Shown here: piece by piece, positions 48,974 to 60,432 of the stretch
How positions within the stretch are numbered: the stretch's first letter is position 1
How the letters are laid out: the number at the start of each line of letters is the position of its first letter
DNA from: Sanguinoderma infundibulare
Lineage: Eukaryota > Basidiomycota > Agaricomycetes > Polyporales > Polyporaceae
DNA length: 64,000 nucleotides
Direction: 5' to 3'
NCBI GenBank assembly: GCA_032821775.1
Contig: JAVLRN010000010.1
Span: 2,046,001 to 2,110,000, forward strand
Program-made: the position numbers and the translations under genes
The notes under the pieces: generated by a model
Seen by the model: the letters and a program-made list of their open reading frames with translations, nothing else
The model's database searches: none
What the model was told of the DNA's origin: nothing

Positions 48974-49331
48974 AGAGACTGGGGGTAGTCAGAGTTAGCG
49001 AATCGGTAGGGGATTCGACAAACCGATTCGGGAGGCGATTTGGGCATCCGCGCGCGATTCTTGGGAAGCGCACAGAATAATCGCCGGTGCTCCTCCAGAG
49101 GAGGACCGCTTCCCAGAATGGCCTTTTTCTGCAGTGGATTCCCTCCACAACGCCGCGTGCTATCCGCAATCGATAACGGAATCGGCGACCACCGAATCCA
49201 TAGCGGAATCACCGACTGGTACTGGGCTAGTCAAACTGCCCATGCGATCCCCCAAGCATTCGCCAGCACAAAATCGCCCCAGAATCGCTCCCCGAATTGC
49301 TCGTCGAACCTTGAACTTTGACTACCCCACA
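48974..49331. mobile_element. MITE-like element with terminal inverted repeats
   Basis: Ends GGGGTAGTCAGAGTT and AACTTTGACTACCCC are inverted with one mismatch. Weaker inverted similarity continues inward (CAAACCGATTCGGGAGGCGATTT against the complement of AATCGCTCCCCGAATTGCTCG). About 355 bp, no transposase. A target-site duplication is not clear. Confidence 0.6.
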
Positions 49332-49939
49332 CCTCACCTACTGCCATCCGTAGCAGTGAAGCATTTCCATGACCTCAGGCTTCAGTACGTTCTGTAACTT
49401 CTGGTGCATTCTGATTCAGACCCTGCTTACAACCATGTAGGGACAGTGTATGACAGCTCCTCGACACGGACGCCCAAGACTTCGCCCATTACGTGGATAG
49501 ACCTCGTCGCATTGTCTTGTCTTGCATTTGCACGCCTACGGCCATGCATTCAGCGAAGACGTCCGGAAGACATAGTGAGTAATCGATATCTATACCGCTG
49601 GATCGTAATGGACACCACCCTGCTCTCGCAGTCAAACGCCTCTCAGCGCATGCCCGCGAGCAGCGCTCATTGCTCAGTTCTTGCCGTCACTAGGAAGCTG
49701 GCATTCGATATCCGTCTGAGCCGGGCCCTTATCGCTGTACTGTTGAGTGGGCCACGATGTGTCAAATGACATCTCGTGACTGCCGTCCTTTGCCCAGACC
49801 GCTTGAAGATGGAACTTGAAGTCCTCCAGTTTGCTCCTGCACTTGGCGTTTGACGTCGAGGTAGGAACTATACGCCCCGGCAGGTAAGATGTGGCATATG
49901 TCCCCCATATCCTTTCCCTATGCCACCCCGGAGTACGGG
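49332..49939. other. Intergenic, no gene seen
   Basis: Upstream region of the oxidase gene. Confidence 0.4.
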
Positions 49940-49947
49940 TATATATA
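49940..49947 (+). promoter_or_regulatory. TATA box of the amine oxidase gene
   Basis: TATATATA about 45 nt upstream of the start codon. Confidence 0.5.
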
Positions 49948-49991
49948 GGAACGACTTTGGACGTTCGGAGCATCGTGAACCGTTCACTACC

Positions 49992-52239
49992 ATGTCTGTC
50001 TCTCCTCAACCCCCTCTAGAAGCCTTGCGCTCTCTTGATCCTCCGACACCCTCCATCCACAACGATCTCTTTGCCCACCATGGCCGGCAGATTATCGCCC
50101 ATTTCATCAACAAATCCCTCCGCGACCGCAGCCAGTCTATCGCCCCAGACGCTCTAGAAAGATTTCTTGTTCGCCGCGATTCCATCCAGCCCGCTCCTCC
50201 GTCAGAACCTGTGGGCATTCTCGGCGCCGGTACGCCTTCGCCTTTCTCCTTGTGCGTATTCCGTACACAACGTTGAAGTCGCTGTCCAGGCGCCTCCGGC
50301 CTCTACACCGCCCTCATCCTGCTCGACCTCGGCATTCCCTTCAAGATCATCGAGGCTCGCGAGCGCCCTGGTGGCCGTCTCTTTACCTATAAGTTCCCTG
50401 ATAAGACCGGGGAGCCTTACAACTACTACGACGTCGGCGCTATGCGCTTTCCCCAGACCATCTCCATGAGACGCGTCTTCCACCTCTTCAACTACGAGCC
50501 CCTCAATCAGGGCGACCTCCAGCTCCGAAAGAAGCTCAAGCCATTCCTCTTCTCGCACCCCAACGCGCTCCTGTCGTACAACGGAGAGACCCACAAACGC
50601 TCAGACGTTCAGCTGACATCCTTCCAGCCGGAGGCTGTTATACAGGACCTCAACCCCGAGCCCTACATCACCGCTGGGTGTAGAAGAATCATGGACGATG
50701 TGGTGGAGCCGTTCGCGAAGCGCCTCTACGACGACCTACAGAACAACACGAACATTGGCTGGGAATATCTGAGGACCTTCGATGGCTACTCCGCTCGCTC
50801 ATACATGCAGGTTCTCTACCGTCCGAGCCGCAGTCTCGGTCTCCCGGACCGGGCCCTTTCCATGGACGTCGTCAACTGGATCGAGACATTCGACGCCTGT
50901 CCGGGTGCGTTCGACCGTGGACTCTGTGACATTATTCTGGAGAAGATTTTGTGGGGCTGGAACCCGTCTCCCGATGCCGTCGAGACCAAGTGGTGGTGCA
51001 TCGAGTGCGCCTTCTTCGTTTTCACTGCGTTTTACACCGCGCTGACCCGTTCCAGCGGTGGCGTGTACCAGATCGCGGACACCATGTACCGATATCTCGA
51101 GAGGAAATCCCCCAATGCTTTCGCCTTCGAGAAACGTGTGACGGGAATCAAGACAGTCAAGGATGCGAACCGCAGCGTCGGCATCGACGTCACCACCGCT
51201 GACGGCAAGACCGAGCGCTTTTCTCACGTCGTCTCGAGCATCCCCCTTCCCGTCATGCGCACGATCGACCTCACCGGAGCGGGCCTCACCCCAATGCAGT
51301 CCAACGCCCTCCGCCAGGTCGCCTACACGCCGTCAATCAAGGTCGGAATGCAGTTCCGTTCCGCGTGGTGGACGACCGCGACGAACCGCGCCGGGCGCAC
51401 ACTCGCCATCGTGGGCGGGCAGACGTATTCGGACTCCCCGCTGGGAAAGGTCGTCTACCCCTCATGCGGTAACGTCGAGGAGGGCAAGACGACGACGCTC
51501 ATCGCGAGCTACACCTTGTGGGACGATGCCGAACCGCTCCGTGCGCTCGTCACGAACGCGGAGTTGAGGGGCGTGCTCGAAGACGTCGTCCTGCGCGAGC
51601 TCGCGCGCATCCACGACCTCGACATCGACTTCCTCCGCGGGCAGCTTATCGATATGCACGCGTGGAGCTGGTCGCATGACCCGTGCGCGATGGGTACGTT
51701 TCTTTCCCCGCCACTACCAGGCCGAGTCTCGACTCTCGACCTCCTACTCGGAGCGTCGTAAACTGACCGCCTCCTCCGCAGGCGCCTTCTCCTTCTTCGG
51801 GCCCGGACAGTTCAACAGCGTCTACCAAAGCCTCACGAGCCCCGCCGGAGGCGGTCGCCTGCACTTTGCGGGGGAGGCGCTCAGCACGCGGCAACCCTGG
51901 GTCGAGGGCGCGCTCGACAGCGCGTGGCGTGCGGTGTTCGCGCTGCTTCTCACCGAGCCTGCTTGGAAGCGGCTCCTTGGTAGGTTTTTCCAGCGGTGGG
52001 GGTACAACGCCGAGTGGTTCGCAGCCGTACCGCCGGAACGTCATGGTGGTGGGTCCACGGGATCTCCGGTGTTGGAGTTGCCAGACAAGAAGGGTTCTGT
52101 GGTTGGGGTGCCGTACGGGCAGTGGCAACCGCCGAGGGAGGGAGAGGAGCCGGACGTGGATGAGCTGTTGGACAGAAGTTTGCTCCCGAGGCATATCGCG
52201 CTCGCGCTCAAGGACGAGGAGAGCTTTGAAGTTCGGTGA
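49992..52239 (+). CDS. Flavin amine / L-amino-acid oxidase family protein
   Basis: Three exons (49992-50229, 50290-51693, 51782-52239) give 699 aa. The FAD-binding motif is split by intron 1: VGILGAG then ASGLYTALILLDLG, followed by EARERPGGRLFT. The middle includes GGVYQIADTMYRYLE. The end has the second FAD signature (GGRLHFAGEALSTRQPWVEGALDSAWRAV). The family oxidises amines or L-amino acids with release of hydrogen peroxide. No signal peptide is seen, so it is probably intracellular. An N-terminal extension of about 75 residues precedes the FAD domain, as in fungal LAAO-like proteins. Tail-to-tail with the F-box gene. Confidence 0.87.
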
Positions 52240-52633
52240 GTAGAACGCAGATGTAACGCTTCATTTCTACTACGATGGGGAGTCCGGGACTGAATACCTT
52301 GAGCGAAGTCCTTTCATACCGAGATGGACGACCATGTTTCCTAGTCAGAAATTTACTTAAGACCAACGGGTCAAAACCTCCCCGACGTTGCCCAAAGGTA
52401 TGGCTCAGCAGTAACACCGTAAAATGCATGAGAGTATAACCTGCATTGTGCGGGCACGAGTCAGCGTTATTTAGGATGGACTTGGAGACGTACGGGATGG
52501 CGGCGAGCTAGTTCTGCCCGAGACATCAGATCTCGGCGTGGCTGCGACTCGTCCAAACAGAGCTGGATGCAAAGATAAATTACCGAAATGAGAATACAAA
52601 GACGGTTCACAAATGCACAACTTAAGTAGGGGA
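52240..52633. other. Convergent intergenic region
   Basis: No gene seen. Confidence 0.4.
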
Positions 52634-54697
52634 TCAGGCTACAAGCTTTGCAAACAAAGCAGACAGCAACGAGAAGACGAGACTGAGGTACGTACGTACG
52701 TGAGCGGCGCGCGTGTCGCTCTCGACACCAGGGGGCGGGCTCCGACGTCTGCCATCGGTCTTCCCCTGCTCGACTCGGACTCCCGCCACCGGCGAATCGG
52801 ACGATCCGCACCTCTGGACGTGTGTCACTGCAGTCGCCAGAGCCTCGGGGTCGCCGCTGCCACTCTCAACGCGCAGCCGCTCCCTCTCTGCCGCCCACAA
52901 AGACTGGTACGCCGCGTCCGTGATCGCGCCAGCCTTCCGCGCGGTGCGCTCAAAAAGCTTCGAGTCGTGCGGGTACGCGCAACAGCGCACGCTCTCCGCG
53001 TCCGGCTCGAAGGTGCCGTCGTACTCCGGCCAGACGTCCCTGCTCAAGACGGCGATGTGCTCGACCCCGTGAGCGTCTTGCACAGCGAGCTCCTCTGTGA
53101 CGGACGGGCTACAGTAGACGACGTGCTTGAGCGGCCGCGAGAGCGATTGGGCACGCGTCGCGGTGGCGCCGAGGAGGATGTCCAAGAGCGATCCCGAGGC
53201 CGCCGCATCGCGGTCTGAGTTGGTCGCGCAAGCGAGGATGCGGGAGTCGGACAGGCCCTCGGGGCGCGCGCGACCCGACGTACGGCCGAAGGTGATGTAG
53301 GTGACAGAGGCGAGGTCGGGACACAGCACGGGATCGGAGCGCGTGAGCATCTGCGCGAGGTGTGCCATCATCTCACCGTCAAGGTCGCGCAGGACGAGCT
53401 CGGTGAGGAGCGGCATGTACGCGAGAAGGCGCGACAGCGCTTGGCCGCAGGTGCAGCCATACCAGTCCGAGGAGCTCCGCATGCGAAGGAATTTCACCGT
53501 CGCTAATGCGTCTTTTGCTCGACCGTGTACAGGGAGCACCGGTAACCGTTCCTCGTAGACGAAGCGTCGGATGCCCAGGGGGGTAATGCGGGATGTGTAT
53601 CTGAAGTAGGACATCTGCTGGTCATCAACGATGAACGTTGTTCCGCGGTCGTCGACACTCAGCGCCGACACGACGTGGGGAGAAGTGGTTGGGAGATAGA
53701 GTGGAGGGATGTATCGAGCGTACTGGTAGGTACTTTGCACCTGCTGGATGGAGATCACGGCTGTTGTTGGCATGTCAAGGCTAGATACCATTGCACGAAC
53801 GGCGACAGATGGACCGTCGAAGAAACTCGGGTTTATAGGCAGTCGCGGCAGTATGATACACAAGCGGCGCATCATGGGAAGCGCGATGCGTCCGAGGTTT
53901 GAGTAGCCCTCGGCGAGGGCCCAGTATTCGGGATAGAGGTGAAGATGGAACGTCTGCAGGCAGGGGGCATTGAGCAGGAAACGCGCCGGTACGTCGAAGG
54001 TGAAACTTCGCCAGGACGTGTTCTGGAATCCGGAGAAATGGGCGTGTTGAAGCACCGGGAAGTGGTCGGTGGGGAACAGAGCGTTTCTGCACGAAATTGT
54101 GAGCCGTTTTAACGAAATGGGACACTCTTCGCCAAAGAATGGGAGCATTAGACTTCGGTTAGCGGCCCTCGGGTACTTCTGCCCACGGCGCATCACGACC
54201 GTCAAAGACTCCAGCGACCTTGCAAGATTCGGGAGGACTTTTATCCAGTAATGGATCTGGAGGCTGTATTCGAGGTCGATGCGCAGCGCCTGGATGCGCG
54301 AGGCCTGAACCAGCAGCGTCCGCTTTTGCATCCCTAGTAGTTTGCCATTGGTGAGGGAGACGAAGACCGTCATTGGCAACTCGCGAGAGCGTTCGAAGAA
54401 TGCGGGCGCGAGGAGAGAGCGTGTGACGACGTTCGTCCAGAGGTGCGCATATTCCAGTGCGACGTCCCGCCAGAGTCGACAGACGTGGGTCGTCGCGACG
54501 AGTGAGTGGTTGTCGGGCCGGCAGATCGCCGCCTGGCCGTCCACGTCCTGGGAATCGCATTGCGAAGTTGCCCGGCGGGCGAGGTCGAAGATGATCGCGA
54601 GGACTTCCGGAGGAAGTCGATTGATTGGGGTGAGCTCATTTACTCGCCCTCGTATGCAGGTGAGGACGCGGGACAGGGCATGGTCGATAAGACGGAG
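52634..54697 (-). CDS. F-box protein with LRR-like region
   Basis: One long exon from 54697. The F-box reads INRLPPEVLAIIFDLAR ... LVATTHVCRLWRDVALEYAHLW, the standard mushroom type, followed by about 560 residues with loosely spaced leucine-rich strands (SLKRLTISCR, LTELVLRDLDGEMMAHL). Such proteins recruit substrates to SCF ubiquitin ligases. The probable first exon is 54827-54903 (MSANEIVPDSVQDVLS...) with a GC donor, but its phase does not fit the CGCAG acceptor at 54698, so the first junction is unresolved. The C-terminal 60 residues are polar and end with a hydrophobic LVFSLLSALFAKLVA. Confidence 0.8.
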   Translation of the reverse strand, partial: LRLIDHALSRVLTCIRGRVNELTPINRLPPEVLAIIFDLARRATSQCDSQDVDGQAAICRPDNHSLVATTHVCRLWRDVALEYAHLWTNVVTRSLLAPAFFERSRELPMTVFVSLTNGKLLGMQKRTLLVQASRIQALRIDLEYSLQIHYWIKVLPNLARSLESLTVVMRRGQKYPRAANRSLMLPFFGEECPISLKRLTISCRNALFPTDHFPVLQHAHFSGFQNTSWRSFTFDVPARFLLNAPCLQTFHLHLYPEYWALAEGYSNLGRIALPMMRRLCIILPRLPINPSFFDGPSVAVRAMVSSLDMPTTAVISIQQVQSTYQYARYIPPLYLPTTSPHVVSALSVDDRGTTFIVDDQQMSYFRYTSRITPLGIRRFVYEERLPVLPVHGRAKDALATVKFLRMRSSSDWYGCTCGQALSRLLAYMPLLTELVLRDLDGEMMAHLAQMLTRSDPVLCPDLASVTYITFGRTSGRARPEGLSDSRILACATNSDRDAAASGSLLDILLGATATRAQSLSRPLKHVVYCSPSVTEELAVQDAHGVEHIAVLSRDVWPEYDGTFEPDAESVRCCAYPHDSKLFERTARKAGAITDAAYQSLWAAERERLRVESGSGDPEALATAVTHVQRCGSSDSPVAGVRVEQGKTDGRRRSPPPGVESDTRAAHVRTYLSLVFSLLSALFAKLVA

Positions 54698-54903
54698 CTG
54701 CGGTAGATGTCAGTCACGACGAGCAGGCTGCTTGAGAAAACGTTAAACTGACCATATATATGCTGCTATATGCGATGGGAGAAACGTTAGCCGCGACCCC
54801 ATATGCAGCGCGACGAAAAGACTTGCCTGGTAGATGGAAGCTTGGCCGAAAGCGTCGACAAGACGTCCTGGACGGAATCGGGGACTATTTCGTTTGCAGA
54901 CAT

Positions 54904-56577
54904 CTTGATTTGCACTAAGCCTGAGATGTATAGGCGGAGTTACCGGTGCGCAGGAGTGGCGAAAGCGATGGCAATGACAGCTGAGACGTCGTGCAGACGT
55001 CTATATAGCAAGTTCAAGGAAGGTGATGGTGCTGCAGCTCCAACAGGTCATTGGAGAAGACTGCGGTCCGTCAGATACTGCGGTGTTCAGTCATCAACGA
55101 TGATCCGACCGTTATGACTGAGAGCTGCAGTCGAACGTCGCGGTCGCAGGTAACGGCGGAGCCTGAGACCCGGGTAGAACCTAAGGTCGCCGCAGGGTCA
55201 AGTCTGACGGAACGCATTGGAAGGAGATGGGATCCCATGGCGGCTGAACGCATATATGCCTCTGAGAATACTGTAACGATTGGAAAGGACGGACGGCCTG
55301 GTCTCGGACGGAAGTCGATGAGAGACTAAGAGCTCAGAGCAGTCTCGCTGCCTGGCTCAAAGCGGAACCCTTATGTAAGGTCCCGCCACGTGGCACTCTC
55401 TGATCTCCTCTGATTGGGCACCCTGCAGGTCGTGCACCTTGCACTCGTGTTCTGCTGCCTGGGTGCTACTGAGGATCATCATACTTATTGCCTACTCTTC
55501 TGCGGTCAGAAATCTTCAGTTTAACTGCAATCGCAGACCGGATCCCGCCCCAGCAGCTGAATCTGCGGTAGTGGAGCTAGGTTTACCGCAGCTGCGGCCC
55601 GGAATGACTTACAACAGAACGTCTCGAGGTCGAGGGAGTGCACTGGCAGGCAAAGCTGCAGAGCTGGTGAGAGAGTATTTGGCAAATTCATCACCGATCC
55701 ACCATCGCTAATGCTGGCGGGCTCAGTATCCGTGAAACCCTGAGCGGCGACACATCCTGCCGCCGAGTGACGAAACGGATCTTTTACCTGCATGAATTGT
55801 GGGAAGCGTGCTGCATACACGGATCCCTCGTTTTCCTCAAACGCGTCGTCCTCCGAGCAACCATCTGCTCGTGAACGTTAAGGGCAAGTGGAGCTTACGT
55901 GGCGACATCCACATCCCGACGATACATTTCACCACCACAGACTCTCGTCCTGTCTTCGTCCGCCAATTGAAAGGCATGCGGCATGTCGTACACCGTATTG
56001 GATCCTCGGCAGAGAGCGGTGATATATGGGGAATCTGTGGACGTGGCGGCCGCAGGGAGGCTCGAGTTCTGCACAGAGGCACCCGCGTGGAATCCGGTAC
56101 CTGACAACGGTCCCGATAGAAGCATACGACGGCTGTTCTGGTTCAAAGAAGACCGCAGGTGTTCGCAGGTGCGTGCGCAGTAGGAGCTGGCGTGAGCCAC
56201 TGCCAGCAGAGCATCGAAGATCGGGGATCGAGTCGATCAAACTCGTGGTCGGACGCAGAGGGCGATGCGGCACCGGAAAAATGGTATCCAGCTTTCCTCG
56301 TGGCACAGGCGATCCGTCGCATATTTCGCTGACGTCGTTGGCAAATGCGGCCGTGTTCCAGGGTCGCGCAGGGATGCCTTATGGCTTCGGCGACTTGAGA
56401 GCGACCCGCGCATCTTTTTCTCCCCTTATCTCTCTTTCGCTTGCCTCCCTCCCCCCTGTACCATATCTCCCCCAGCAAGGGGCACGACACGACCGGTACG
56501 TATATCGTCACAACCTCGTATGCCGCAGATGTAGACGCGTTTGCGATGCCAGGACGAGGTCTATCGTGTAGGACCGA
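54904..56577. other. No supported gene
   Basis: Many open frames, none with a domain or a convincing intron set. Likely the promoter of the F-box gene plus spacer. Confidence 0.4.
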
Positions 56578-56885
56578 ATGGAAGACATACCGCGGCCCTT
56601 CTCCCCCCCATACGTTCCCCAACCGCTCAATCCCTCCCCATTCCGCACGCGTTTCCTCGCACCCGAACGTGTCGCCACACCAGCCGTTTTACCGGAGCCG
56701 TCGGGTACTCCCCTCTATTTGTCGACCGTAGCCCAACCAACACAGGAACCTAATGAGTGTGTTCCCCCTTACATTTGGCGGTGCCATGATCCTGACGATT
56801 TGTTAGCATCATTCACGATTATTATAACGTCTTTCCGATTCCCTTCCGCTTAGAACCAGATGGGAGCATTCCTCGGACAGTAGAA

Positions 56886-58514
56886 ATGCCTCTCGTCCGC
56901 GTCACCAACACTCGACTGACGCATGTCCTCGCCGTCATCAGCAACGATCACCAGCCTCGCAGCGGCAAGTTAAGCCCCTCCTGCTCTTCGGATCCATTCT
57001 ACTCTTCTCTTTCGCCGTTCGCGTCCCCATCCCCCTCATGGCCGGATCCATCACAGCACGCTGATCCATATCTGATCCCCATCGACGCCGAGTCTTTCTT
57101 CCTCACGTTTGGACATAACGTTGCACGCTCACTCGGCACAGCGCTGACCACCAGATGGGCCAGATCTTCGCCGCCCCTCATCCGCTTCGACCGCACGACT
57201 GGCACGCGCTTCATCACCCTCCCCGTCATTCCGCTGTATGTGCCCCACCCTTCCAGTGTCCCACATGTCTTGCTGTTTGGTCAAGCTATCCCGCTGCCAA
57301 ACGTGTCCCCCACGGTCTGTCAATCGCCCTGTCCCCCTTCCCCTTCACGAAGCATCTTGAGTTCGCACGGATGCGCTGGCCCAGGCTCTAGCCCAAGCAC
57401 TCTCGCGACGTACCTCCTCCCTCTTGCTGCGATTGAGGAGTTCCCCTCCGCGCCTGCGATGGCGGCGGTTATGGCCCGCCAATGCACGGAAGGCGCGCTA
57501 AGAATGCACGCCGCATTCAACCAGGGGATCTGGCGCAACGTTCTTCTCCTTGTCCCCACCGACACTACGCTGGTTGACCTCGTTCGAATCGCGTGGAACG
57601 TCACCTCCGAGGCTCGGAGATTGCAGCTGCAGCTCCTCATGGCGTCCGCGCCTGTCATGCCTTCCCCCCCTCCGTCTCCTGCCATCAAATCCACCCCGAG
57701 CACGACAGCATGCGACGTCGCAAAGGATGTGGTGGAGGAACAAGAGAGGGGGCTGCCGCGTGTTTCACCCGCTCCACTCTCCCTTCCCGTCACGTCTAGC
57801 CCCATCAAGCCACAGACGATACCGCGAGACGTCGCGAACGATGCAGACACACGAGAGCGGCACCACGCACCTGTCTCGCTTACTCCCCTTCCCCCTCCTA
57901 TCGCTCCATTGGATACGACCCGCGACGTGCCGAAGGATCTGGCGGAGCGGAAGAGATACAAGTCGCCTGATCCTCCAGACCCTCCCGTCCCGTTCATCCC
58001 CCCAGTCCCGCGTATTCCATCTGTGCTCTCCGCCTCTCCTGCGCTGTCCATCTCCCCTGTGCTGTCCGTGCTGTCTGTCCCATCTGTCCCATCTGTCCCA
58101 CCTGCCTTAGCGTCACCTCTTCTTTCCCCAGTCATTACGCCAACCGCAGTCAAATTTGCAACGACGTACGACATCACAAATGACGCGACGGGGATGGAGG
58201 GGGAGACAGCCAGACCACCCGTCTCAAAGCTAACGCGAGACATCGCCAGGGATGCGGAGGAACTCGACCGACACCTGGTCAGGCCGATGGGCTTGCCCGG
58301 GGTCGAAGGCACCTCGTATGTCGTGCACACCACCCCGTCGGCCCACCTTTCGGAGGCTCCGTACGCCGCGATGCCCAGCTTTGCGGCGCGTGCGCGCGAC
58401 TTGCGGTGCAGCGTGGCCCCGCGGCTGCCAGTGATCGAGGTCGACTACCCCGTCGACTTCGCCACGGACATTCAGGTCGCCATCGCGGAGTCGTTCGAGC
58501 AGCTGTCGTTCTGA
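56886..58514 (+). CDS. Hypothetical protein with five degenerate RDVAxD repeats
   Basis: An open frame of 542 aa. The first ~260 residues look globular (FFLTFGHNVARSLGTALTTRW, GALRMHAAFNQGIWRNVLL). Residues about 275-475 are Pro/Ser-rich and hold five spaced repeats with cores CDVAKD, RDVAND, RDVPKD, YDITND and RDIARD, each followed by a charged stretch. A VPSVPSVPP run lies between repeats three and four. The C-terminus (LPVIEVDYPVDFATDIQVAI) is probably folded. No known domain. An upstream open frame at 56578-56853 could be a 5' exon of the same gene. Confidence 0.6.
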   Translation: MPLVRVTNTRLTHVLAVISNDHQPRSGKLSPSCSSDPFYSSLSPFASPSPSWPDPSQHADPYLIPIDAESFFLTFGHNVARSLGTALTTRWARSSPPLIRFDRTTGTRFITLPVIPLYVPHPSSVPHVLLFGQAIPLPNVSPTVCQSPCPPSPSRSILSSHGCAGPGSSPSTLATYLLPLAAIEEFPSAPAMAAVMARQCTEGALRMHAAFNQGIWRNVLLLVPTDTTLVDLVRIAWNVTSEARRLQLQLLMASAPVMPSPPPSPAIKSTPSTTACDVAKDVVEEQERGLPRVSPAPLSLPVTSSPIKPQTIPRDVANDADTRERHHAPVSLTPLPPPIAPLDTTRDVPKDLAERKRYKSPDPPDPPVPFIPPVPRIPSVLSASPALSISPVLSVLSVPSVPSVPPALASPLLSPVITPTAVKFATTYDITNDATGMEGETARPPVSKLTRDIARDAEELDRHLVRPMGLPGVEGTSYVVHTTPSAHLSEAPYAAMPSFAARARDLRCSVAPRLPVIEVDYPVDFATDIQVAIAESFEQLSF

Positions 58515-60432
58515 GCTTCTCGTGCCGGTCCGGCCTCAAAAGAGTGAAGAATGCGAGAGAAACACTTTTCGTGAAGGCTCCACTGTCGTCCCAGCTCGTG
58601 CTCGGTCGCCGGCGATATACCGCAGCGCACGCCTTGCGCTCTCGTTGTGCTCTCGTGCAGCTGATGGACCACACGTCTTAGATGCGGCTAGATACGGTTA
58701 CCCGTCGGTACATCCCTACGTGTCATCCTCTCGCGGACTTACTCGTACATCTCCTCGTCATGCTTTGCGTTTCGCACCTCAGCACACTCCTTCCGTCGAA
58801 CGTTGCGAACTACCTTATCCATAATATTCCAATGCTTCTGTAATTCTCCCTAATCGCTCTCCCCTTTCTCGCCGGACTTGTGCACTACCCACTGTAGCCT
58901 AGCTGAAAGTCTTTCATTTACGGGTTCTTCCTGCTGACGCTCGCACTCGGATCCGATCTCAATACTTCCGCTATAGTACTTGCTATCGATGATTGATGCA
59001 TGACTCTGACTCTGTCCCCGACACGCGGCGTCCCCATTGCGATTGCGTCCTACCGTAATTCTTAATTACCCGTACTCCCTGATAATTAGTGTTAGTGCCA
59101 TTCTGAATCATGCATCCCACGCTCGAGTAGTCTGGCTGACAATCATTGGTTGAGCAGTAGATGTCTCGGACGAATGCATCACGAGCACTAACTGTAACCA
59201 AGGACGGCGTTCTTGCGGTCGATATGAAAGGGAAGGTCATATTGGCGGTGTACGGAGAATGACCTTGGGGTGACCAATCAATTGTCGTTAGTGCAGAGTC
59301 GCGTGGACGACACTCCACTGGAGGCACTAACCATGCACAGCCTCACACGAACTGGTAGAAGGTATACGACGCCCAGACATGCTCTCTAACTCGGGCGGGA
59401 CATACGTATGTGTTCCTGAGCCCAATCAGGCTCGCGCATTGAATGCAATCACTTTAGGCACAAGGTACGACCGTACGATGGAACAAGTGCCAAGCTTGAT
59501 GCCGTAACGATTGGCGCCTCGGAGGTCGTTTTGTCCCGCCGGCCTCGTTTCACGGGCATTCTCAGCGTCCTTGAGCGTACGACAAGTTTGAAGACAGAAT
59601 TTGATCATGACGTGGCTCCAACTTGCCGCCGATACCCGTCCTCGCTTGGAGGCGTTTCAAGTCCGACTGCGTGGTGGGAGAAACATTTCTCGGCGGTTTC
59701 ACACAACGATGCTGTGTCGGGACTCGGCGGGGCTCGCGAGTCGCCGTGTGGATAGTGATGGATAATAATCGCGCGAGACTCGGGGCTGCGGCCAAGACGT
59801 TTCTCGTTTGACGTTCGCGGGAGGCTATATAGCCTACCGCATGGAAAAGTATGTGTCTTGCCAAAACTATGTCGGAATGAAGTTTTCTGGTTGCTCATCG
59901 GGCTCGAGCCTGGATCGAATTGTCATCAGAGTACGAGTATCCGAAACGATCTTTGCTTGGGTCCGGTGTTGAGAGAGAGATACGTCAGGATTTTGGTAAG
60001 GAATGTCGAGCTACGTGACGCACCTTTAGACACCCAGGCCTCGGACGCGCTTTGGCGGCGCCTCTGTGGTTTGGTTTTGAGAAGTTTTGTGGAACATGAC
60101 TTGTTGACGGATCCGTGAGCTGGCCCGATACACCTGCGCTTTGGGGTTGAGAGCATTATCATAATTTACTTACTTCCCCGCATGGGATGGCGAGGAAGAG
60201 GAATCGTTGGCTACATGGTTCTATTGATGCAACGGTGAACAATGGCATGTCGCTCTCCTCGCTGCCACCATTTGACGTGTCGGATCGATCGCAACCAGTT
60301 AAGCTAGTCAAGACATGCTCGCAGTCTGCCGTGAGCTGCACGACAACCGTTATGCAGGGAATAAGTATGCGCAATGTTCCACCGCGGCCGCCGTTCTAGC
60401 GTGAGACGGGTGCGCGGCAAGTGTAGGAGGGT
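58515..60432. other. No supported gene
   Basis: No domain or RNA gene recognised. A TATA-like palindrome (GGCTATATAGCC) lies near 59823. Confidence 0.4.

Noticed and set aside
59818..59835. TATA-like palindrome as a promoter
   Set aside because: No gene can be supported on either side at the right distance.
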